From Lutjanus erythropterus (lineage: Eukaryota > Chordata > Actinopteri > Lutjaniformes > Lutjanidae), in the NCBI GenBank assembly GCA_020091685.1, contig CM034599.1:33953920-34017919 (forward strand): a DNA stretch of 64,000 nt. Reading direction: 5' to 3'. Position numbers and translations under genes: made by a program. Within the stretch, counting starts at the first letter, position 1; each line of letters begins with the position of its first letter. Under the pieces are notes generated by a model, which searched no databases, was not told the DNA's origin, and saw nothing but the letters and a program-made list of their open reading frames with translations. Shown one piece after another: positions 35,610 through 46,964 of this stretch.

Positions 35610-37825
35610 CAATGTTTTACAGGGTTTACACTGTTTCCTGTAGACAGTAATGTCATCTTGCGTTAAAAAAAGATAAGAGCCAGTTACAGGTGGTGCTGTT
35701 GTATTGCCAATTCACTGCTTGTGTTTACAGATGGATAAATAAAGGTGGCGCTCTTGAGAATGGCAGTCTATGTGTATGGTCCAGTCAATACACTTCTGGC
35801 ATGTGGCAACTGGAGGACTGCTTCTTTCAGTCTGGATTAAGATGGTTATGATTGTCTTCTTCTTTGTTATTTGTCTTATATATGTATTATAGTCCGTTCT
35901 TCATTTGTAAAATATGCCGGTGTGCTGTCAGTAGTCTTGTCCATGATGCAATTGGTCAGATGAGGCAAACGCCGTCCTGTTTATGTTAACATGCTCGTGT
36001 GTAGATTGGCAAACCCTGGGTTGACTTACTGAGTGGATAACCAGCTTCAAGTGGCCACTTCTTGACTGATTTATTCTCCCTGACTGCCTTTGTTAAGTTT
36101 AATCAAGCCAGATCACTTGATGATCCCCTGGATACGCTGAACCTGCTTCATAGTACAGGCCCCCGGTGTAGTGCATGTGTGAAAGATTGATTTTACTACA
36201 AGGTCATTATTAATGGGATTTATACAAGCCTGTTATTTACACTATGACCTACAGTAGAGGTGTGAAAAAGAAACATTTTCTAAGGCTATAAAAAGGGCTG
36301 CTTATTTCTCTCAACTCACTGTCTGCACAGTGTTGTAATATTGTATTGTTGTGTTACAGTTGGCAGCTCCTCCTGAATTCCACTGTCACCTCCACAGTTT
36401 TGATGATATTTTCTTTTTGTCATTTTTACTGTTGTTTCAGGCTTCAACATCACTCAACATGAACCGTCTATCAAAGAGGCACACAGTGCAGCACAGCTGT
36501 CATTGCTATTTTCTGATTGGCACAGTTGTCATTTTAATGCCCAGGGTCAATGTTGTGTCAGTAGAAAATAAGTCTGACTCCCCAGATGCACACTGCAGGT
36601 ATAAGTCTGCCATTGGTTCTTGTTTCAAACTGCATTGCAGTATCCGCTATCTATGTTTTTATTGATCCTGGAAAGCAACTACAATCTCAGAGCTGCAACC
36701 TACACACTGTAAATGGCAAATTAGCACCTGGGACACTAATGTTATAGCAGTTGTTGTCTTTTTCTTTGCCATGATGTCATGATTTTAATTCCAGAGCTCA
36801 CCTCCTGACATGCAAATGTTTAACCAAAACAAGTTCCCCCTTGACACTATTTTGCAGCAGCACCTTCGCTGGATCCTGGGCTTAGCGCTGCCAAACACAT
36901 TTGTGATTGGTTTAAAGAAATGCAAACAACGCAGGGCTTTTTTCTCCGAGAGCAGAATATGTATGTGTTAAGCCAGGCCTCCCTCTAACTCTGAGTGCTG
37001 AGAAGACTTGTCTGGCTACATGAGACAAGTGACAATGTTACAGTATGTTTGTAAAATGAGATGTGTCCTGGCACAACGCTAGTGCCCTGCTGTCTTGAGG
37101 CAGCAGAGAGCTATGGCATCACTGACCAACAAAAACCTGGTTTGAAGTCAATGGGAAAGAATTTTCCTGCTATTTTTATTCAGACAGTGTGACTACATAG
37201 GTGGGTTCAGAATGTGCACTCATTCTGTTTCTAGGACACTGCAGTTAAGAGGCTTGGGACGATACACTTACCTCCCATTTGATTCCATCACAATCCTTAT
37301 GTGCCAGTTCGATATGTATTGCAATTCCTCTTCTTTCAGAGACTGTATTGTGATTCATATTTCCAAAAACAATACACATCACATGTCAGTCAGTCTCTGA
37401 GTTGTACTTCAGCAGCATCATTGTTATATACTTTTAATTTACTACTACTATTAATATTTTTTTAAGTAAATTGTAGCTTTTACCACTCATCAACCTGGTA
37501 AGAAAATAAAAAACAAAATAAGATGTTAGGCCACTACATTCACAGTAGCTGTTCCATTACAATAAATAAGGTATAAAACATAAATATATCTGCTGCCCTC
37601 TTCTGGCATGCAATGTCTCTTCCAAATAGTAGCTGTATTTTGAGTTGAGTTTTGACCCTATGAGGTTGCTGTAGCTGGTCAGTGTTGAGCGTTGAAGCCA
37701 GAGTAATAGACTGAGCTAAAAATGTGAAATCAGCAGCTATTGGTTTGTTTCAACAGATCAAAGGAAAAGGCTTAAAGTACTCTTTACCAGAGACCAAGTC
37801 ATGAGCAATTGGTGGGTCACAGGAG
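35610..37825. other. No gene recognised
   Basis: Unassigned noncoding sequence. No family or splice pattern could be supported. Confidence 0.5.
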
Positions 37826-37828
37826 ATT

Positions 37829-38440
37829 TTAATTCTCTCGTTCACCAGGGAAAACTCCAGAGTAGAAAAGAGTCCAGCCTCTCATAAGGAGTTGGGTTCC
37901 AGAGCCCCGACTGTGCGTGGAGGTGAGCCTGACTATCTCTAGCCGGTATTGCTCAACCTCCCGCATTAGCTCAGCCCCCCCCCCAGCGAGGTGACATTCC
38001 ATGTCCCCACAGTGAGATTCCATGTCCTGGGATTGGGTCATCGGGGCCCCCACCCAAACCACACTGCATCGGCCCCTTCTGCACCCTCCCGCGGATGATG
38101 GGCCTATGGGAAGGCGGACCCATGTCTCTCGTTTGGGCTGAGCCTGGCCGGGTCCCGTGGGCAAAGACCCGGCCACCAGGTGCTTGCCTGCGAGCCCCGA
38201 CCCCAGGCCTGGCTCCAGGCTGGGGCCCTGGTAACGCCAATCCAGGCGATGTAGATATCCCTGGTCTTGAACTATTCATTGGGGGCGTTGGAACCGCTCT
38301 TAGTCTGACCTGTCACCTAGGACCTGTTTGCCTTGGGAGACCCTACCAGGGGCAACAAGCCCCCGACAACATAGCTCCCAAGATCATTCAGGTTCTCAAA
38401 CCCCTCCACCACGATAAGGTGGCGGTTCAAGGAGGGGTGT
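37829..38440 (-). pseudogene. 5' end of a LINE: 5' UTR and start of the endonuclease ORF
   Basis: On the - strand CCACCTTATCGTGGTGGAGG at about 38,405-38,424 opens the unit; this text is the 5' start of a common fish LINE. It is followed by a GC-rich leader, then an open stretch with LMREVEQYRLEIVRLTSTHS, GTQLLMRGWTLFYSGVFPGE. The latter resembles the endonuclase-domain wording QYRLEIVGLTSTHS ... LERGWTLFYSGV. The frame stops at 37,829 and nothing of the reverse transcriptase follows. LINE copies usually lose the 5' end, so a copy holding only the 5' end is unusual. Clade not assigned. Confidence 0.65.
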
Positions 38441-38449
38441 CTGTAAGCC

Positions 38450-38575
38450 GTGAATTTAAAATTTGACCCAAAAAGACACCATTTACACCATGTTTTTAGC
38501 TTAAATGTCAACTGTTGCCTCTCAGACTGGATCTGTGTGCACACGCCTGAAGCAGGCACACAGGCACTTGCACTT
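38450..38575. mobile_element. Fragment of the 48.9-kb MITE family
   Basis: AAAATTTGACCCAAAAAGACAC, ACACCATGTTTTTAGC, ATGTCAACTGTTGCCTCTCAGA and CACACGCCTGAAGCAGG match, in reverse complement, the interior of the element at 48,899-49,579. Both terminal repeats are absent. It abuts the LINE 5' end directly. Confidence 0.65.
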
Positions 38576-38946
38576 TAGACCATGCATTATAGATTGTCTA
38601 GGGCCCTAAAGTCCTCACTGTACAAGTTATTACAGATGAAAAATTTAGCTGGTTAGCAACCTTTATAGCGCATTTCAACCTGGATGTGAAAAGAAGTTTT
38701 AATGCTTCAGTTGCTTGAAGGTTATAGTTAATAGCCTGATTGACCCTGTCAAGCCTGTTACAAAGATTCAAAGAAAGGAAAGTTGGCCTTGCAGAATTCA
38801 AATGATTCTGAAGTCACAAGTGTGGACATACAGCTCCTGATTATGTCTTGAAAGCCCAGCAGCCAGCCTCTTTGATGTGTTTTTTTTGCTTCCAACAAAG
38901 AAATGTATTGCTAATGCTTTTAGGGAATACCAAGTATTCAGTTTAG

Positions 38947-40290
38947 CAGTGCTGTGCCTGAACGCGTTCACTGAACGATAGTTCATGAACTTGTTCATAT
39001 TTTGGGCGAATGTGAACTGAACGTACAGTTTTTCTGCCTGATGAACGTTATTGTGAATGCGTTCATTCTGATGTCTGTGAATGACACGCTCTCTCAATTT
39101 AACTTCGTTCAATAGGGTGCCAGATTTCCATAGAGCCTTCCAGGCTAATATGTAATATGTAACTGAAGGCTAATATGTAACTGGAAAAACACCCAATCTG
39201 GCAACACCAGCCACCACAGTGTCGCACCACCGCATGCGTCATCAAAACACAAAGCAGCATGGAGGCAACAACAACAGCAACACGTAGCAGCAGCACTACC
39301 TCAGACCCTTCATATGATCATTTAAAACAGTTTTATGAGAATGTCGGTGAGGATTCCAATGGGAAAAATCATACATTTTTGTGCAAACTTTGCCCGCCGG
39401 GTTTCAAAAAGCAACTCCACACATCACTTACATCAACAGCAAACCTGAAACAGCACATTGAACTCAAGCACCCGGGTAGCCTTTCAAGGTATGTGCAAGC
39501 GAATAAAAAATCAAAAGACACTCCAATGGAGAGTCAAGACAGATCCTCGACCCAAATCCCATTAACTGCATACAGTAGCGGCTCTGTTGTCATCTCCCAG
39601 CCGCAGCTAGACAACCTGGTTTTGCAGTATATTGTCGAAGACCTGCAGCCTTTGAGTAAAGTGGAAAGTCCAGCTTTCATAAACTTAATTAAGGGGTTGC
39701 AGCCATCCAAAAAGGTGCCATCAAGAAAAAAAAAGTACAGACGCTGTTAAACAAGAAATTGAACTGTCTGAGGTCGATGCTGTGTGCACAATAGCAGATT
39801 GCTGGTCAGCTGTAAACAAGGCATTTATGGGCATCACTATCCACTGGCTAAACAAAACTGATGTTTCTAAGAGACACTCTGCAGTACTGGCATGCCGGCG
39901 GATTAAAGGAGCACATACACATGATGTGTTGGCAACATTATTGTCAGATGTTAATAAAGAATTCAAAATCCACAACAAGGCTGTGTGTACAGTAACAGAC
40001 AATTCTGCAAATTTTGTCAAGGCATTCAACTGTTTTGGGATGGATGTTGCTATTGATACTGAAGTGCCAGAGACAGTGGTCCACTTTGATGAAACTGAAA
40101 GTGAAGATGACAATGAACCAGTGTCAGCCTTTGCTGCCACCAGTGAGAGCTCAGATGAAGATGACCAGATGGAGCCTCACACCTTGAATCTAGTGGCCAA
40201 AGATACGGAAAAGGTAACTGAAAAACGCTACAAAACAATGTCAAGGGCTGTTTTTGCAAAAGCATCTGCTCTGTGGGGAGATTAGGGAGA
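38947..40290 (+). pseudogene. hAT-type transposase relic, 3' end missing
   Basis: A possible left tip CAGTGCTGTGCC (38,947) is followed by about 160 bases dense in TGAAC/GTTCA. The ORF at 39,259 begins MEATTTATRSSSTTSDPSYD and holds a BED-type zinc finger: FLCKLCPPGF (Cys pair), ANLKQHIELKHPGS (His pair). A one-base frameshift in an A-run at about 39,726-39,734 separates it from the second stretch (39,738-40,285). That stretch contains the hAT motifs [40 protein letters not shown] and [20 protein letters not shown]. The C-terminal dimerisation domain and right terminus are missing after about 40,285. Confidence 0.75.
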
Positions 40291-43200
40291 TTTGGAGTCA
40301 GAGGACGTATGAAGGTGGCGGTGAAGATAACCCCCCCACCCCCCCATGAAGTCCAGGCACTGGTGGTGGTTGAGGATTCTGCTCTGACACTGGGGGCTTG
40401 ATGAGGCCTTTGAATCGGAATTGAGTGGTGATGAGGATGTGGAGGGGCACATAAACACACAAAAGGTGGAGAGAAAATCATATTTGAAAAGACTGCATTA
40501 AGATGATAGACTAACAATGAAGGTGTGTCGCTGTGCTATTGGACAGACGTGACCAGCTGAGGAGTACAGATGATAACAATAGACAGCCCCAGACAATTGC
40601 AGGAAGGAAATTTTAAGTGCCCATGCATGAGAGGAGTGAAAGGTAGCATGACTGAAAAGTATCTGATTAAAGTAATATATCCACTCCTCACACTCACTCT
40701 CTCCTACTAAAACCATAGACTGTAAGTATAAGTAAGTATGCTGTCATGGCAACACATCAATATTGACTAAAAATGTTACTCTGTAGTGATTGGTTTGGGA
40801 AAATCAAGTACCCCCTCCCCCCATGAAATTGTTTATAGTGGAGACCTTGTCCAACTGTATATGGAAATAAAGAGTAATAAGTTGATAGTTCAGTCTGATT
40901 TCAGGCTGGTGTTATTCTGTTCTATGTATGGTTTTGAAAAGTGTTTTGGCATGGGGTTATATATACCCTTCCTAAAATCACTATTCACTATTCCCCCCAG
41001 ATGTAACCAGTGGGGTCCCTGATTTGATCATTTGTACAAAACCTGAGCTCTGAGATTGTGTGTCATATGTGTGCACACATGTGTATGTCAATAGGAGTGT
41101 GAATTACACAAGGTATTGTGATTGGTTTCTTGGCTGAAGGTATCACGAGGCAATGTACTCCCTCCTGGTGATGTCAGGCTACCTACCTAATGAGCCAAGC
41201 TGACTGGATGATGTGCCTGAATACCTCAGATTACTTTGAGTAAACACAGCCACTCTGCAGTTCCTAACCCAGCCACCTTGGTTAATGTGTAAGATGCTGA
41301 ATTTTCCAAGCTAATAGCTGTTTCGAGTTGGATAGGTGTAGAGGTGGACAGCCATTTTTATATAAGCTTCAAAGTGTAACTGAACACCAGGCTGAAATGA
41401 AGTGTTTCACTTCCCTGTAGTTTCAAGTCTGCGGCTGTGTCGCAGTAGTTTCTTTTTCCCTCAGTAACTTTGCTCAGACTTTCTTATTGGTTATATCAGG
41501 CAATGCCAACATCTGATTCCCAGTCATCCCTTCTCTCCAGGCAACATGAGCAGACGAGTGCTACTTGAGCTAAAAACTAGTCAAAAAACATGATTAATAG
41601 TGGATAACTTTGTCATGAATGTTAAGCATAATTTGAGATGACATTCGTGTGAAACAGAAGAGCTGATTCCAGGGCCTGTGTTGTGAGACTGAACTCGTGT
41701 GCAGGAGAGCAGAAAGAGGTTTTTAAAAGTATGTGTGTGTTCAGCTCGTAGTACTTTTGTAGCTTCTAACTGATTCTCTTTGGTTTAAAGTTTGGTTTCT
41801 CTCCTGCATCGCTGTTTGTACCTTCAGGTATATGCTTTATTTTACTATTTCATGTTCACTTTCAGACAGCGAGCACTTGTGGACTCAGGGAAGGGAGTTT
41901 GGATTGGTGCCCCAGTGTTTGGAAAAACAAAGTAAAAATCCCCTCTTGGATTCCCTTAAGGTAGATAAAATATGACGCTCTCCAGTAGACAAAACATGAT
42001 GAAGAGATCTCTCAAGTGCCCTTTGAGTCTGTCAGTGCTGGAGAGGAATTGTGTTAAACTTTATGTAAAGTAACAATAAATGTTTTTGCTAAAATTGTAA
42101 GTATATAAGATTAAGTTTCAAAATCATGAAAAAATGAGCAGTTTTTGTCTTCTCTGAAATGTTGAGAGGGAGGGTATTGGATACCCCCTGACACCCCTAC
42201 AGGGTGAACATGTCACCTTTCTTACCTCTTATTAGTTTGCAGGTCTGATTCTGTTACCGTCCTCTGGCTCAGATATGTCTGGACATGTCCAATAAAGCTG
42301 CTAGATGGAGTGTCCATGTTTCAGGTCTTCAGGTGATAGTCTGGTATGACACTGAGACAGTGGAGGGGACATGCTAGGTGTTTCTGTGGTGTGACAAACT
42401 CAGAACACACATTTATTGTTGCTTTACAGTATCTTTAATGACATTACTGGAATAAGCATCCCCACAGAAGAGTAACTCTACACATATGATAAAAGTAAGT
42501 AAAAACAAATTATTAGAACTGCACTTATCACAGCCAAGAGGTGTACAGCCATGCAATGGAAAGATGTACAACCATCTGACTGAAGTGAATTAGCATCATG
42601 TATTCCAAATGAAAATATTATCACCTGAAGAGTAAGCCTGGAGAATGTAAAAATATTCAAGGTAATTTTCCTTTTGTTTTATTCTCTTTTCTTTTTATTC
42701 CACTCCTTTAATTAAATTTATACCCAGAGGGCCTATTCCTCATCTGAGCTTATCTCAGTTAACTTTGTTTGTTTTTTTTATTCTTTTTTATATGCTGCAC
42801 TGTTTATCTCATTTATTCTTTTTTTTTCTGAATAAGTACATATTTTGAGGAAATTAGTGGTCGAGTGGGATGTGCGTCAGAGTGTGAGGGGTGGGAGGGA
42901 GGCTGAATATTTTCTTCAAGAGGGATCCTTTGTTAAACTCTAGCTTTATGACCAGGACTCCAGGGACAACATAGACACGGTGGGTTCAGGTCGGGACAGG
43001 AGACGTGTTAAGACAAAGATGAGTGGGATGGAGGTCTGGCATCTGAGAGGCAGCGGGGAGCCAGAATATTTCATATCTACCTTGATGAATTAAATGTTCA
43101 TTCTGACCAAACCAGAGTTGGTGATTACTGGAACAGTGAAAAGGTCAAGTTTTGTCGAGTGTTTTTTTTTTTTATGTCTGTCGAATGAAGTGTGTTTTAT

Positions 43201-43745
43201 GAAGAGCTAACAAGGCAGTTCAGCTTAGTTCTGTAAGAGAAACTCGAATTCAGGGGGTCTTGTGGTTTATCTAGTGACTTTCTGTTTTATTTTGGTGTGT
43301 CTTCCCTTGTATTTGTCTGGTTTCCCACCTTTTGGTGATCTAATTGTTTTCACTTGTCCCTGATTGTTTCCTGTGGTCTTTCTGGATTATTCTTTGGGAT
43401 TTTTTTGGACGCCTTTTTAATTCTTTGTTCTTTTTTGTTAAGACTTCTCTTATTTTGTCTTCCTTGCCTTTTCACCATAAGATTATTACTCAACTTTTTG
43501 TTAATTTTTGTTAAGGTGTTTATACTGGTGGCCAGTAAAAATTGGAAAATGTATTATATCCACATTTTGTAACCAAGGTGGAGCAGAGTGTGCTCCACAG
43601 CCTGAGATCAACTCACTCTCCTTTGGTTTAATCCCACAGATTCTTCCTTCACGTCACCCAGCAGCTGGTAAGCAAGAAATGGGGACACTCCATGTTTCAT
43701 CAGTAAAGCCTAAAAAGTTATTTTTTAACATATTCTGGAAACATA
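40291..43745. other. No gene recognised
   Basis: About 3.4 kb with no supported exon. A stretch near 43,270-43,580 rich in TTTTATTTTGG and TTTCCCACC resembles fish LTRs, but boundaries could not be fixed. Confidence 0.45.
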
Positions 43746-43750
43746 TCCAG

Positions 43751-43865
43751 TAGGGGTGTAACAATTCACTCATGCATCTGAACATGAATCGGAAACAAAT
43801 CGATGCAGCACTAGTGTATCGATACATCTCATTAGGACGCACATAGGACGTTTCATTTTTGGCAT
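43751..43865. mobile_element. End of a hAT-type MITE (TAGGGGTGTAAC family)
   Basis: TAGGGGTGTAACAATTCACT, then GAATCGGAAACAAATCGATGC and GTGTATCGATACATCTC, is the left-end wording of a common fish MITE. The matching right end was not seen; CGATCACAAAAACAAGCGC-rich text follows. Confidence 0.5.
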
Positions 43866-44289
43866 CAGTGAGTTGCCACTGTTAACTTTCCTCCATCTTC
43901 TCTCTCCTGCTGTCTCTGCCTGCACCGCTCTCGCTGGACGCCCGCTGCCGCGATCACAAAAACAAGCGCTCCCCCCACCTTCTCCTGTCTCTCCTCTTCA
44001 TTTACTTAAAACAGACGCCGCTGAAGTGACATTGCACCGCGTCGCACCACCAAACTTTCATAACGTGCAAGTGTAGAGTAAGTTTGGGTTTTATAAGAAA
44101 GATGAGAAACGCTGCTGCAGATCATTTATGCAAAACGTGTCGCACAGCAGAGTACAGAGCCATGAGTCTGACTCAGAGAGACGTCATGTCACTGTGAGAG
44201 CAGGTAACACTTCACTGTTCCTCCACACTAATCAAAACCCCAGCACTCTTCATATGAAACAGAGCAGCACATCATCTTACTGCAGAAAT
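43866..44289. other. No gene recognised
   Basis: CT-rich and CG-containing unique-looking sequence between two repeats, perhaps the interior of the MITE that starts at 43,751. Confidence 0.4.
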
Positions 44290-44665
44290 TGTCACAGTTC
44301 TGCAGGCCCAGTTTCCCTTGATCAGTTCCCTATTCTCCCAGTTTCCTTCCTGTCCCTCTGCCTCAGTAATTTTCCACTCTGCCTGCCTCTGCTCCACTCT
44401 ACCTGCCAGCCACTCCCACCTCATCAGCCCAACTCTACCCACCTGCAAGCTCAGCTGCAGCTCATCCCTTATCAGCCCAGTATAAAGCCTCTCCAGCACT
44501 CTCACTCCTGGCCAGATTGTTTTACTGCGTCCATGCGACACTTTCCAGCACTCATACCCTGCCTGATTTTCCCATTGCCTTCCCTGCTTCTGGGTGTGGC
44601 TCAACATTCACTGAGCCTTCCCCCCAGAGACTGTGTGGAGGCTCTGACTCTATGGAAATAAATAA
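44290..44665 (+). mobile_element. LTR-like repeat, copy 2 (truncated)
   Basis: It begins TGTCACAGTTCTGC and follows copy 1 (14,326) closely: CCACTCCCACCTCATCAGC, CAGCTGCAGCTCATCC, then a cleaner TATA box (TATAAAGCC at 44,481) and CACTCTCACTCCTGGCCAGA. The similarity fades after about 44,560, and the poly(A)/GGGTCC end seen in copy 1 is absent. Confidence 0.55.
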
Positions 44666-45096
44666 ATTGAAGTAAACAGCAAACATAAATATGTCCATAA
44701 CCTGGAGACTGCCTGAGTATACCTATAAATTTCATCATAAATGTTGTATTTTAGTATATTCTTGGTAAAGATAAACATCTTATTTTTTTCTTTACTGCAT
44801 CTCTATTTACTCTGGGATAGTAAAAAAAAAATGGTTTACTTACAATGGATTCCTTAGCTTTTCACTTATCCAAGGACTATGAAAGAATGCATATGTAGGC
44901 TTTGTGGCTGAGGAGATATTCCTGATTTATTCTGTGTATGTTATTTAGGTTTTTTTTTTTTTTTTTTTTGCTCGCAATAGGGTGGACCATTAAGCATTTT
45001 GCCAGTGGGCCAAAAAAAAAGACCTATTCACCACAACCCAGTCACCCCTGTTATCCATAAGACAGCATATGTCTGGAAGGAAGTTAATATTAATAT
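44666..45096. other. No gene recognised; 20-base T run
   Basis: AT-rich sequence with a run of 20 T at 44,950-44,969. If the exon at 45,126 is spliced, this would be its upstream intron. Confidence 0.45.
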
Positions 45097-45125
45097 TTGT
45101 TGTCACTGGTATTTTTCCTCTGCAG

Positions 45126-45464
45126 GAAGAGCTGCAGCAAATTGCACATATGTGGAATATCTACATAATCCGCAACAGCAGAAATGCTGTAGCTCCAAGT
45201 GGACATCCAATTCCCATGTACACTGTCCTTCATTTATTTGGAGGAGATCACCTGAGAGAGGTCTCCCAGGAAGCAGTGGAGGCATGTAAACAAGAATGCC
45301 AACAGAGAGGATCTTATCCTTGTGATGAAACAGTATTCAGCTTCTGTTGCTTTATAATGGCAGAGAACTTCTTACTCCCACCCACCACAGCAGAAGAAGC
45401 CATAGAGCTGTGTCTCCTCCTGAGAGCAGACATACTTAAAGACCCAGGAGCTCTGGAGCATTAA
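45126..45464 (+). CDS. C-terminal exon of an integrase-core-domain (transposon-derived) protein
   Basis: A strong acceptor (GGTATTTTTCCTCTGCAG) precedes an uninterrupted 112-codon frame to a TAA. It reads EELQQIAHMWNIYIIRNSRN, VAPSGHPIPMYTVLHLFGGD, VSQEAVEACKQECQQRG, YPCDETVFSFCCFIMAENFL, LPPTTAEEAIELCLLLRADI. I recall the same order (W-N-x-H-x-I-R ... P-S-G-x-P ... C-x-x-E-C ... MAEN ... L-x-LR) at the C-terminus of multi-copy fish proteins with an integrase core, which also have an intron just before this point. The catalytic core exons are not in the upstream sequence. It may be a stranded exon of a dead copy or the last exon of a gene with a long intron. Confidence 0.5.
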   Translation, partial: EELQQIAHMWNIYIIRNSRNAVAPSGHPIPMYTVLHLFGGDHLREVSQEAVEACKQECQQRGSYPCDETVFSFCCFIMAENFLLPPTTAEEAIELCLLLRADILKDPGALEH

Positions 45465-45892
45465 GACACGGCTGCATTATGTCAACTGATGCCCTGGCTA
45501 CTTTTAAACATTCCTTTAATTTGTAGGGAAAATCAAAAACTAAGCACAACCATCTTGTTTTCATTTCCTGATCTGTACAGAGAATTACTAAATGAGTTTA
45601 ATAAAATATTTACCCTGTACCCTGCTCACAGGACAGTTCCCCCAAAAATCAAAAACACAAATTTCTCCTCTTACCTGTAGTGCTATTTATCCATCTAGAT
45701 ATTTTTTACATGAGTTGCACAGTTTTGGATATCAGCTGTTGAGATGTTGGCCTTCTTTCTAATATAATGGAACTAAATGGTACAAGTCCTGTGATGCTCA
45801 AAGCACCATAAAAACATTTGAAAAGTCAAAACTAGTGTTGTTTTCCCAAAATCATGACCTGATTGCTCAAAATAATACACAGAGCTTGTCGT

Positions 45893-46000
45893 GAGCAGTT
45901 TCAGGTAAGAACTACTTTCTTTCTGCAATAGAATATACTTTACTACTTTAAAATCTACTGGAACTAATGGAAAGAAAGTAGTTCCTACATGAAACTGCTC
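45893..46000. repeat. 31-bp inverted repeat
   Basis: Arms 45,893-45,923 and 45,970-46,000 match at 29 of 31 positions (GAGCAGTTTCA ... GAACTACTTTCTTTC against its complement), with a 46-base spacer. Possibly the centre of a decayed foldback MITE. Confidence 0.8.
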
Positions 46001-46069
46001 CAAATAGGATCCACTCTTCCTCATTTAGTGGCACTGTCTTATATAGTTCAGAGTAGTGCACCGCATTCA

Positions 46070-46450
46070 TTGGTCTAAGGCTAAACTTGGAAAAATATTC
46101 CCTCATACTGACCCTACCTGCCCCCGTTGTAAACTCAAACCAACTACTTCATCAGTTTTGGTCATGCTCCAAATTGTCAGATTTCTGGGGGTCTATTTTT
46201 AATTGTTTTTCTGAGGTTTGACTTTCAACCTTGCCCCTTTACAGCTATCTTTGGAATTTTACCAGCTGGCCGTCCTTTGTCACGCACTCAGTCTGATACA
46301 GTAGCATACACCACTCTTTTGGAAAGACAGGTCATTTCGCTCAATTGGAAACTTACCTTTCTGCTCTCTTACAGTCATTGGGTCAGAGACTTATTGGGCT
46401 ACCTTAAGCTGGAGAAACTTAAATTCAGCTCCCTTGGAAAACCTTAATGT
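46070..46450 (+). pseudogene. L1-type LINE ORF2 C-terminal fragment
   Basis: Translated pieces in two frames: CKLKPTTSS, then QFWSCSKLSDFWGSIFNCFS, then IFGILPAGRPLSRTQSDTVA, YTTLLERQVISLNWKL and YSHWVRDLLGYLKLEKLKFS. This is the typical tail of fish L1 ORF2 (FWSC ... FW ... FGI ... LLARR-x-IL-x-NWK ... WVRDV ... LEKLKFS). The last 60 codons are intact; earlier parts carry frameshifts. Confidence 0.8.
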
Positions 46451-46529
46451 TTTTATAAGACCTGCTCTCCATTCCAGGCCTACTTTGAGCACGTCAACAA
46501 AAATAATAAATTTTTTCTTTTCAGGGTGA

Positions 46530-46834
46530 TGTGGGTTGGATTCCTGGTTTAATAAGTTGAGAACAGGAATCTTTCCTCTGAACCTTGAAGTTGGCAGTTA
46601 TGTGAACTGTGTGATTTAGGAGAAGTTGAGAATGAATCACATTTTCTTCTGTATTGTCCTTTTTATGATGAGTTAAGAAAACCTATATTCAGTGAAATGT
46701 CTGTTCAAAGCCCAGACATGTTCTGGTGCTCTGATGATGACAGAATGGAATGGCTGTTTAATATTAATGTTTATAAGTTGGCTAATTTTGTTTCTAAAGC
46801 TTGGAAAAAGCGTCAGGTTGGGTTATATAATTAA
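46530..46834 (+). pseudogene. C-terminal fragment of a second LINE of a different type
   Basis: Frames give LPLNLEVGSYVNCV, LGEVENESHFLLYCPFYDEL (with a frameshift) and a clean end FSEMSVQSPDMFWCSDDDRM, EWLFNINVYKLANFVSKAWK and a TAA at about 46,832-46,834. The C-x-x-C ... G-E-V-E-N-E-x-H-F-L-L-x-C-P-x-Y motif is the Cys/His end of many LINE ORF2 proteins. Followed by AT-rich sequence with CACAATAATAAAAAAAATAA, a possible tail. Confidence 0.65.
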
Positions 46835-46964
46835 CATTAATTGTGATCAATGTTATGTTTTTGTTTTGTTTTTTCTGGTTTCTGGTCTGTTTTGCTAAAT
46901 AATGGTGTCTTGTAAGCCTAGCCACATGCTTGTGCATGACACAATAATAAAAAAAATAATTCAT

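Noticed and set aside
37971-38466. Open frames of 102 and 123 codons in a GC-rich block
   Set aside because: They cover the 5' leader of a LINE; only the minus-strand frame ending at 37,829 has LINE-like wording.
43354-43753. Hydrophobic 72-codon and overlapping 81-codon frames
   Set aside because: T-rich DNA gives Leu/Phe codons by composition; no start context, splice sites or family match.
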